Shown: positions 24,319-30,201 of the stretch, in pieces
Position numbering within the stretch: position 1 is the first letter of the stretch
How the letters are laid out: every line of letters starts with the position of its first letter
Assembly (NCBI GenBank): GCA_903835005.1
Contig: CAILLK010000003.1
Coordinates: 1 to 39,431, forward strand
Direction of reading: 5' to 3'
Source of the DNA: an uncultured Bacteroidota bacterium
Lineage (GTDB): Bacteria; Bacteroidota; Bacteroidia; Chitinophagales; Chitinophagaceae
DNA length: 39,431 nt
Notes under the pieces: model-generated
Database searches by the model: none
Told to the model about the DNA's origin: nothing
Seen by the model: the letters and a program-made list of their open reading frames with translations, nothing else
Program-made: the position numbers and the translations under genes

Positions 24319-25056
24319 TTAAACTGTTGGGCTTACATATACGCCACACATAAATGGACACAAAGTCCCATAATCCGCCGCCTTGCTCTGTAAACCGCTT
24401 GCCGAAGTGTTGTCTATCAATTTATTACCACTGGCATTAGTCAGGTATATCACTAATGTTTCGGGATAGGCAGTAGGAGCTCCGTCGGCAGCGGGGTAGC
24501 TGCAGCAGGTAAATCCTATTTTGCCACCAGAAGGATCACTGTTATCGGCATACATCTGTGCCACCTCGGCAATCCACGGAAAAACAACATTCTGGGTGTA
24601 TACGCTGCTATTTGCGCCCAGCGATTGGAGGCAGCTGTCTGTGCAGCTTGCCGCATTGCAGTAGTAAAAATTGTTGAAGAAAGAATTGTCCATCAGGTCA
24701 TGAACGGAAGTAGTGGTCATGCTGCCATTGTCTATTACGTACCATATGCTCGGGTTGGCATTGAGATTGTACTGGTTGGGGATTTTAGCGTCTGGGGTCA
24801 TAGTCAATATCTGTACCCTCAGGTAGAGATAGCTATTGGCGGCATCATAACAAAATACAAACCGCAAAGCTATTGTTGCCGGATCTAAGCTGTTATTGGT
24901 AATAAAATTATTCACAGCGTCAGCAAAATCACTCCAGTTAACCTGGTTATCCTGCCCTGTAAAGCTGGTACTGCAATGGTTGAGAAAATAATGAGCCTGA
25001 AAGTTAGCAACACCAGCATTATACTGATCGAGTGTTATTGCCATTGGATTTGCCAT
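24319..25056 (-). CDS. Unknown cysteine-containing protein (245 aa)
   Basis: No family recognised. It begins MANPMAITLDQYNAGVANFQ without a signal peptide or membrane helix. Nine cysteines (28, 69, 133, 138, 142, 184, 185, 233, 237) lie partly in tight clusters (CNAASCTDSC, CC, CPFMC), which suggests metal binding or disulfides after export by an unseen route. Rich in Asn, Ser, Thr and Tyr like a structural or surface protein. Its codon use is ordinary. The stop lies 57 bases from the membrane-protein gene on the same strand, with the inverted repeat ATTTGATT/AATCAAAT (24263-24270, 24287-24294) between. Confidence 0.6.
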   Translation of the reverse strand: MANPMAITLDQYNAGVANFQAHYFLNHCSTSFTGQDNQVNWSDFADAVNNFITNNSLDPATIALRFVFCYDAANSYLYLRVQILTMTPDAKIPNQYNLNANPSIWYVIDNGSMTTTSVHDLMDNSFFNNFYYCNAASCTDSCLQSLGANSSVYTQNVVFPWIAEVAQMYADNSDPSGGKIGFTCCSYPAADGAPTAYPETLVIYLTNASGNKLIDNTSASGLQSKAADYGTLCPFMCGVYVSPTV

Positions 25057-25314
25057 AAAGTCTGAGATTTTAAAAATGTTAAGTAAATGATTTAAAATTT
25101 AGCCGAAAGTTACTAAATATTCATTTGCAAATTACAATGCTGTTACAATGTCTTACATAATTTTCTACCCTTTACATTGCTGAGTTTTACTATTCCTGCA
25201 CTTAATTGTCCGGTTTCAGATAGTGACGACCCTTTTTCCACATTTTAAAATCCGGGTACTTTTGTTTTTAAAATATTGATTTAAATTAAAACTACTTGAA
25301 GAAATCTCCACAAT

Positions 25315-25379
25315 ACGGGAAAAACACCCCCCTGATACGGGAAAAACACCCCCCTGCAATACGGGGAAAATACCCCCCT
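25315..25379. repeat. C-rich direct repeat, three units
   Basis: ACGGGAAAAACACCCCCCT at 25315-25333 is repeated exactly at 25337-25355 and with three changes at 25361-25379. Starts are 22 and 24 bases apart. Within each unit GGG can pair with CCC. An inverted partial copy, TATTTCCCGT, follows at 25390-25399. Runs of six C in a row, three times, could allow unusual strand structures. Confidence 0.75.
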
Positions 25380-25563
25380 CGTTTTGCAGTATTTCCCGTT
25401 GCGGAATAAAAAAATAGGTCAGACCTTTGTCTTAGTTTCCAATTACCTCATACGCCCTATCACCAGGAAAACATTTTTTGAACTTTTAAAACACCTTCTT
25501 GATAAAACAACAAAAAGCCAAGGAGTAAATTGCCTTCACCGGCCAAGCAATAATCACTTATGA

Positions 25564-25657
25564 CTCAAACAAAAGAATACTTTTAGCTCAAACAAAACTT
25601 ATCTGACTCAAACAAAAGAAGTATACTCAAACAAAACCTTAGTTGACTCAAACAAAA
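25564..25657. repeat. Iteron-like array, five copies of CTCAAACAAAA
   Basis: The 11-base core is identical at 25564, 25587, 25607, 25626 and 25647, with steps of 23, 20, 19 and 21 bases. The flanks alternate: copies 1, 3 and 5 read GA-core-G, while copies 2 and 4 end in C. Near two-turn spacing would put all copies on one face of the helix, as in operator clusters or replication iterons. No replication or regulator gene is adjacent. Confidence 0.75.
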
Positions 25658-25747
25658 GATTACTAAAGACCCTGTAAACCCCTTCACCGCGAAAACATAT
25701 ACTCCAAGCCCCTTCAATAACTATTCACCAGTGTTTAATCTTATCTG

Positions 25748-25776
25748 AATGCTGTACCCCCGGGTACAGCATTTTT
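25748..25776 (+). terminator. Intrinsic terminator-like hairpin
   Basis: AATGCTGTAC (48-57 of the 25700s) pairs with GTACAGCATT (25764-25773), and the stem is followed by TTTT. The T-run is on the plus strand only. No plus-strand gene lies within 3 kb upstream, which makes its role unclear. Confidence 0.6.
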
Positions 25777-25895
25777 GCTTCACATAAGATATAACGATCA
25801 GCATAACTCTCAGGAGACAGAAACAGGTGTGAAAAAATGAACAGAAATGCATTGGAGAAAAAACACAATACAGAACCTACCGGTATACAACTACA

Positions 25896-25920
25896 TAAAA
25901 ATCCTTACCCGGGGGTAAGG
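25896..25920 (-). terminator. Terminator of the small lipoprotein gene
   Basis: On the minus strand CCTTACC/GGTAAGG (25903-25909, 25914-25920) is followed by ATTTTTA. It begins 35 bases after the stop codon of the lipoprotein gene at 25956. Confidence 0.65.
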
Positions 25921-25955
25921 AAAGGAGTACAAAAAATCGAGTTGAAGTTAAATAA

Positions 25956-26123
25956 CTACCAATCGCCATTATGGCGGCGGTGGAATCGCTCATAATGTCT
26001 TTTGTGGTTCTTTTTGGTGTAATGATTATTCTTGTGATAATTAGACCACCTATTCGGAAAGCAACCGGAGATGCTAACGAGCAATAACAATGCAACAATC
26101 AGTCTGGCTATGTGATACTTCAT
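25956..26123 (-). CDS. Small basic His-rich lipoprotein (55 aa)
   Basis: ATG at 26123, TAG at 25956. Lipoprotein signal MKYHIARLIVALLLLVSISG with lipidated Cys21. The 34-residue tail is rich in His, Arg, Lys and Asn and ends RHNGDW. It closely parallels the 61-residue lipoprotein at 6361-6546 in size, lipobox position and His-rich tail, although the sequences differ. A clear terminator follows. No family known. A longer frame overlapping it in another phase (25877-26098) has no signal and poor composition and was discarded. Confidence 0.68.
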   Translation of the reverse strand: MKYHIARLIVALLLLVSISGCFPNRWSNYHKNNHYTKKNHKRHYERFHRRHNGDW

Positions 26124-26283
26124 AAGCGGCAAGTATAAAGGTATTCCAATTTTTAAATCGGGGGCTAATATCGGGAAAATTTCTTCTTTTTTCTAATTTA
26201 CTTCAATAAACTTATTTTCTTTATCGGAATAGGGTTTGTTTTCCGTGCCTGCTAAAATTACTGCGGGGAATAAAAGGAGAAAA

Positions 26284-27492
26284 CTAACCCGGTAAAACAT
26301 TGGCCGGAATGTGCGCATCTTTTTTTATCGTCATCAGCTCATAAAATACAATACACCACAGCAATATGCAAGGCACCGCCTTGATGGTATAAGGTATAAA
26401 AAAATGATCGCGCAGCCAGGGCGGGAACAGATCGGTAGGGGACAGGCAGGTGAAGATAAAAACTATAGCAATGAGAATGCTGCGCCATAACTGCCATGGC
26501 CTGGAAAAATACCAGATGCCCACACCCGCAACGGCAATAATAAATGTGGGTGACTCGGCTTTATGATTGAAAATAATGACCCAGATAAGCACAGATGCCA
26601 CCATCAGCAGTTTGTAGACCTCATTGCGATACAACCGGAACCTGATAAAAGGAATGAGGAAGAGCAATATACCGATAATGCTGATTATGGTTTTGCCGGA
26701 TGAAATACCAAACCAGGTATGCAGCCAGCCTATTACCGATAAGCCATAGGAGGCCGACTGATCGGCTGCCATCATGCTGGCCCAGTTGTGGTATTGCCAG
26801 ACGAGGGTAGGATAGGGAGTAACAGCAAGTGGCAGAATTGCTGTCAAGATAGTCCAGAGTGCAGCCCATGCTATGAATTTTATTTTGCCGGGATAGAACA
26901 GGAACAGGCAGAAGCCGATAGCACCATATACTTTGATGAAGGTAGCTATAACCAGCCAGAGTGTAGCCCAGGCTATTTTGCCCCGCTGCATACAGGCATA
27001 GGCGCCTATAAGCAGGCCGGCCATTATGCCATTGCTTTGGGCATTCTGTACAGAGGTAAGCAGCTCGAGAGCAACAAACCACAAGAGGAGGCTTATAGTA
27101 CGGTCTTTGAAGGGGAGCATTCGTATGGCAGCATAAAGAATGAGCGCATTGGAGAGGTTCCAGATAGTGAGGCCAATAAAATCGGGAAGGCGGGCAAGCA
27201 GGCCCATGAACAGGGCGAAGGTAGGGCTGTATTTATAGAGGTCCCATTGCACTTCAGGGTAAAGGATATACATGTTTTTACCCGCCAGCAGATGATACCA
27301 GGACTGCTTGAAAATAACATAATTGTTGTACTCGGTATAGGGTATACCTGAGAAAATATGCGGGGGCAGCAGCAACTGCTGAATACTGGCTATAAGCGCC
27401 AGCAGCACATAGGCCAGCAGCAGGAAACGGGGATGAACAATAAGCGAGCGTAAAGTTTGCAATATGGATTCCGTTTTAAAACTCTGGCCCAA
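26284..27492 (-). CDS. Multi-spanning glycosyltransferase, GT87/DUF2029-like
   Basis: 402 residues with about ten membrane helices. YKYSPTFALFMGLLARLP (87-104) and SVQNAQSNGIMAGLLIGAYA are the conserved segments of the DUF2029/GT87 family of polyprenyl-phosphate-sugar-dependent transferases, followed by FIKVYGAIGF. Members add a sugar, usually mannose-like, to a lipid or glycan at the outer face of the membrane. Acceptor unknown. The frame has no ATG ahead of the first membrane helix; TTG at 27492 (or TTG at 27462) must serve as start, which lowers confidence in the exact N terminus. It stands alone. Confidence 0.8.
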   Translation of the reverse strand: MGQSFKTESILQTLRSLIVHPRFLLLAYVLLALIASIQQLLLPPHIFSGIPYTEYNNYVIFKQSWYHLLAGKNMYILYPEVQWDLYKYSPTFALFMGLLARLPDFIGLTIWNLSNALILYAAIRMLPFKDRTISLLLWFVALELLTSVQNAQSNGIMAGLLIGAYACMQRGKIAWATLWLVIATFIKVYGAIGFCLFLFYPGKIKFIAWAALWTILTAILPLAVTPYPTLVWQYHNWASMMAADQSASYGLSVIGWLHTWFGISSGKTIISIIGILLFLIPFIRFRLYRNEVYKLLMVASVLIWVIIFNHKAESPTFIIAVAGVGIWYFSRPWQLWRSILIAIVFIFTCLSPTDLFPPWLRDHFFIPYTIKAVPCILLWCIVFYELMTIKKDAHIPANVLPG

Positions 27493-27730
27493 GTCGGCCT
27501 GAGCTACAAATATAAAGCAATTAGGATGGCGATATATACAAGGAGCTTTTCAATTCTAAACCACAAGGATATCGGGCTACGCCTGCCCATTGATAATGAG
27601 ATGCCAAAAGGCCGGCTGCAAACGCTGGACCTAGGAAAGGCAAGTCATAAGGCCAGGCCAAAGCGCCCCGCCTCAGCAACGAAAAAAAGACGCCGGAAGA
27701 AATGCTGGTTTTGTGCGAAAACCTTCCGGT

Positions 27731-27760
27731 TTGCTTCACAAGACTGCCCATTCGCTTCAC
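27731..27760. repeat. Inverted copies of the GTGAAGC repeat
   Basis: TTGCTTCAC (27731-27739) and TCGCTTCAC (27752-27760) are 21 bases apart. On the minus strand they read GTGAAGCRAA, the same word and the same 21-base step as the tandem pair at 33551-33592. Confidence 0.5.
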
Positions 27761-27967
27761 TAAATTGCCCGATGGAAATGGGGCAATGTAAAATTACATA
27801 ATATTATAAAGTTAGATTTTAAAAATGTTGCTGGTTGACAATTATTTATTTTATATGCATTCATTTTGTTTCAGGTTTAAGGTATATTGAAAAATATGTT
27901 GCTGTAATTGTAATACTTAATGATTTGATTATCAGATTCTATAGTTAAATTTTATTATGAAAAACAG

Positions 27968-28068
27968 GGTATAAAAGGGTATATTTAGGTATAAAAAGGT
28001 ATAAAAAGGTATAAAAAGGTATAAAAAGGTATAAAAAGGTATAAAAAGGGTATAAAAAGGGTATAATT
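27968..28068. repeat. Tandem 10-bp repeat GGTATAAAAA with phased A-tracts
   Basis: ATAAAAAGGT is repeated exactly five times from 27991 to 28040, with diverged units on both sides. Six A5 tracts fall exactly 10 bases apart (27993 to 28043) and a seventh 11 bases on (28054). A-tracts repeated once per helical turn are the classic signal for intrinsically bent DNA. Confidence 0.9.
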
Positions 28069-28255
28069 GGGAATAATTTTTACCGGTACAATTTCTATCG
28101 GCAGGCAAGTGTGGGGGACATTGCTCATTTATACCCTCAAGATGCCAAGAAAATTGCTTTATAGTTTAATAAGTTATAATTAATCATAAAATTTGGAACA
28201 AAGTTATGAAAAGAAGGTGTTAATTCCTAATTTTTGGGCTTATTTATTTGTTAAT

Positions 28256-28490
28256 GTTGGAAACGTCAGTTTCCCTGAAGGATAGGGATTTTCAATAAAC
28301 CGGAAAGATTGCTGAGACACGGGTGGGTTGCACACAGGGCTTTGGTACAGAACCGCGCCAGACTAAGTTGGTGTGGAAAGTAAATCGGCTAAGTGCCCTA
28401 ATCACCGGCGAGTCCCCGGCAGGCACAGAATGGCTTTGCAATCGGGAGACATCGCCTGGGACGAGATAGAAACCCGGCGTAGACTTAAAA
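28256..28490 (+). ncRNA. Candidate structured RNA, unclassified
   Basis: GC content rises sharply over about 235 bases and no reading frame exists. Pairings seen: GGAAAC/GTTTCC (28259-28264, 28269-28274), overlapping an alternative TCCCT/AGGGA (28272-28276, 28284-28288). A long-range helix GATTGC (28307-28312) with GCAATC (28438-28443) is extended by CC/GG. Inside it are GGC..GGT/ACC..GCC (28338-28359) or CGCCA/TGGTG (28356-28360, 28369-28373), and GTGCC..CCGG/CCGG..GGCAC (28393-28426). A 3' hairpin, CGCCTGGG/CCCGGCG (28453-28460, 28473-28479), has an A-rich loop. A-rich loops on the plus strand favour that orientation. It is not RNase P, tmRNA, SRP, a group I intron or a common riboswitch as far as I can tell. 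The 3' end abuts the stop of the convergent regulator gene. Confidence 0.55.
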
Positions 28491-28495
28491 CAAAT

Positions 28496-29152
28496 TCAGG
28501 GATCTACCAATATAATACCATTATTAAGCGCGAAAATTATTAACTCGGAGCGGGTATGAATGTTCAGTTTTCTGAAAATATTATCCATCGATCCCTTTAC
28601 AGCCCTAAGCGTTTTACCCAGTTTATCTGCTATCATTTTGTAGCCCAGTCCTGAGTAGCACATGCGCATTATATTTATTTCCTGTTCCGAAAAATCGGGC
28701 AGTTTCAGGTGCCCCTGATCCACTGCATTTCGGAAATTGATAGCTGTCGATAGCTGGAAATAAGCGCCATGTTCGTTTACTGCATCCAGCGCCGTGCCAA
28801 GCACTTCATGCGAGCAATTTTTCACCAGGTAGCCCCTTGCGCCCTCATGCAGCATTCGGGTTATTGTTTTTGTATCATCTGCCATCGAGAGTATCAGCAC
28901 TTTAAGTTCAGGCCATCTTTTCTTCAGTATCATCATTGTCTGCAGCCCGCTCATGCCCGGCATCCGTATATCCAGTACACACACATCAGGCAGGCTGGTG
29001 GCCGTTTCCAGCCAGTCTATCAGTACCTGGCCACTTTCAGCCATTACCACAACCTCATATTTGCCCATAGCATCCAGCAAGCTCTTGGTGCACTGCATCA
29101 TTATCAGGTGGTCGTCACACAATGCTATGCGAATTTTGTTTTCAGAGTTCAT
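28496..29152 (-). CDS. Orphan NarL/FixJ-type response regulator
   Basis: 218 residues. Receiver: Asp13-Asp14 pair, phosphorylation site Asp61 in CVLDIRMPGMSG, LILSMADD, and Lys in GYLVKNCS. The LuxR-type DNA-binding domain reads FSEQEINIMRMCYSGLGYKMIADKLGKTLRAVKGSMDNIFRKL. Same length and layout as the regulator at 22176, but distinct in sequence. No kinase gene lies next to it. A run of nine C on its coding strand sits 13 bases ahead of the ATG. Its stop is a few bases from the 3' end of the RNA candidate. Confidence 0.92.
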   Translation of the reverse strand: MNSENKIRIALCDDHLIMMQCTKSLLDAMGKYEVVVMAESGQVLIDWLETATSLPDVCVLDIRMPGMSGLQTMMILKKRWPELKVLILSMADDTKTITRMLHEGARGYLVKNCSHEVLGTALDAVNEHGAYFQLSTAINFRNAVDQGHLKLPDFSEQEINIMRMCYSGLGYKMIADKLGKTLRAVKGSMDNIFRKLNIHTRSELIIFALNNGIILVDP

Positions 29153-29165
29153 TATATATGTTTAT

Positions 29166-29174
29166 GGGGGGGGG
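29166..29174. repeat. Nine-base G/C homopolymer in a 5' leader
   Basis: G9 on the plus strand, C9 in the leader of the minus-strand regulator gene, starting 13 bases from its ATG. Runs of this length are prone to length change during replication or sequencing. Confidence 0.85.
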
Positions 29175-29230
29175 TAATAAAAAATAAAATTAACAGATAA
29201 TTTTAGTAAAGTATCAGGAAAAAACCTGTA

Positions 29231-29269
29231 GCCTATCAGGCTTTTTCCTGATGGCCCGCTTTATTTTTT
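29231..29269 (+). terminator. Terminator-like hairpin in a divergent promoter region
   Basis: ATCAGG (29235-29240) pairs with CCTGAT (29247-29252), extended by GCC/GGC, and TTTATTTTTTT follows at 29260-29270. It lies between the regulator gene and the plus-strand gene at 29327 and could act as an attenuator for the latter. No plus-strand gene precedes it. Confidence 0.45.
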
Positions 29270-29326
29270 TTATCACTTTTACACAGATAATTAAAAACAT
29301 TATTCACTTTTAAAACAAAACAAACC

Positions 29327-30166
29327 ATGTGTTCATGTAATGAAACTTCAGCCTTAGGCCAAAACGATTACAGTTTGCAAACAGCAAACCTCGGAATTGC
29401 CAACATTGATTCAGCAGTTACCAGTCTTACCGGAACGAATGCAACTCCTGTTTACACGGCAGCTTCCTCAGGCTTCAATGGATCAATTATTAAATCCATT
29501 CGTATTAAAGCCACTGGTCCGGTTACTAAAGGAATGGTTCGCCTTTTTATTTCCAATTCTGGTGGCTCCGCTATTTCTTTATTGAAAGAAATACCCATTC
29601 CCGTTACTCCTATTCTGGATGCTACTCCTACCCCTATGCCAGCATTGCCTTTGTATGAGATGGTATTAAATGGAGGTCTGAAACTGGAACCTGGATATAA
29701 ACTATTGGCCGCAACGCAAAATGCCCAATCTTTTAATATCATTACAGAGGGCTTAGACTGGAAATATCCCGGCACGCTGCCCAACGATTGCTGTAATTAT
29801 ATTCAGCAGAAAGCAGTTACGGGCCTGGGCACAATTTCTGCAGCAAATACTATTGTAGCAGTATATACAGCTCCGGGCTCAACAAATGGCTCCTTCGTTA
29901 AAACGGTTACTATTAAAGCAATGGGCCCCACAAGTATTAATGGGATGATAAGCTTATATGTTAGCTCGGATGGCTCCAATTTTACTCTGTTGCAGGAAAT
30001 AGTGGTGCCTGAAACCGATCAATCTGGTTATGAGCCTTCATTCAAAATGGTAGTAGATCTCAATTTAAATATAAATTCCGGTTACGTAATCGGAGCCTCT
30101 ACGTTGCTGGCAGAAGGATTTGCTGTTACAGTTGAAGCAAATGATTGGACTTATCCGATTTCTTAA
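29327..30166 (+). CDS. Unknown protein with a duplicated beta-sandwich-like domain
   Basis: 279 residues without signal peptide or membrane helix. Two copies of one domain, residues 40-148 and 177-277, align by eye. Both have VYTA..S.GFNGS or TNGSF, then I.IKA.GP, .GM..L..S..GS..., LL.EI..P, a hydrophobic strand, L.L..GY....AS or AT, and end DW.YP. The N terminus (MCSCNETSALGQ) has two cysteines and the linker has CC. The repeated strand-rich domain resembles binding modules of phage or surface proteins, but no family is recognised. It precedes the 510-residue protein by 35 bases on the same strand, so the two may be cotranscribed. AT-rich relative to the housekeeping genes. Confidence 0.7.
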   Translation: MCSCNETSALGQNDYSLQTANLGIANIDSAVTSLTGTNATPVYTAASSGFNGSIIKSIRIKATGPVTKGMVRLFISNSGGSAISLLKEIPIPVTPILDATPTPMPALPLYEMVLNGGLKLEPGYKLLAATQNAQSFNIITEGLDWKYPGTLPNDCCNYIQQKAVTGLGTISAANTIVAVYTAPGSTNGSFVKTVTIKAMGPTSINGMISLYVSSDGSNFTLLQEIVVPETDQSGYEPSFKMVVDLNLNINSGYVIGASTLLAEGFAVTVEANDWTYPIS

Positions 30167-30201
30167 TTGATTCTTTCTTTTAACCACTAAATTTAATTCT
30201 T

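Larger units (their letters stand above)
25057..25955. other. 900-base gene-free stretch with two repeat arrays and two hairpins
   Basis: No convincing gene in either strand. It contains the C-rich array (25315-25379), the CTCAAACAAAA array (25564-25657), a plus-strand terminator-like hairpin (25748-25776) and the terminator of the minus-strand lipoprotein gene (25896-25920). The plus-strand hairpin has no annotated gene upstream, so an unannotated transcript crossing the arrays is possible. Confidence 0.5.
27493..28255. other. Gene-free stretch upstream of the structured RNA
   Basis: No credible gene. Frames on both strands at 27457-27801 have low-complexity composition and no homology I recognise. 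It holds two GCTTCAC words 21 bases apart (27733, 27754) related to the array at 33.5 kb, then very AT-rich DNA, the phased A-tract array (27968-28068) and 180 bases of AT-rich sequence leading to the RNA candidate. Confidence 0.5.

Noticed and set aside
25564..25657. CRISPR array
   Set aside because: The repeated core is only 11 bases, the spacers are 8-12 bases, and no cas gene is present; the geometry fits binding sites, not CRISPR.
25877..26098. A 73-codon minus-strand frame
   Set aside because: It overlaps the 55-residue lipoprotein in another phase, lacks a signal peptide, and runs through the lipoprotein gene's terminator.
27457..27801. Frames on both strands next to the GT87-like gene (27457-27801 plus, 27521-27760 minus)
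   Set aside because: Low-complexity composition, overlap with repeat words, no homology recognised and no start context; better read as non-coding DNA.
28256..28490. Assignment of the structured RNA to RNase P, a group I intron or a cobalamin riboswitch
   Set aside because: Some words resemble them (ACAGAA, AGACTAAG, GAAACCCGG), but the order and the partner segments needed are missing: no GAGGAAAGTCC core, no complementary P7 strand, no B12-box.
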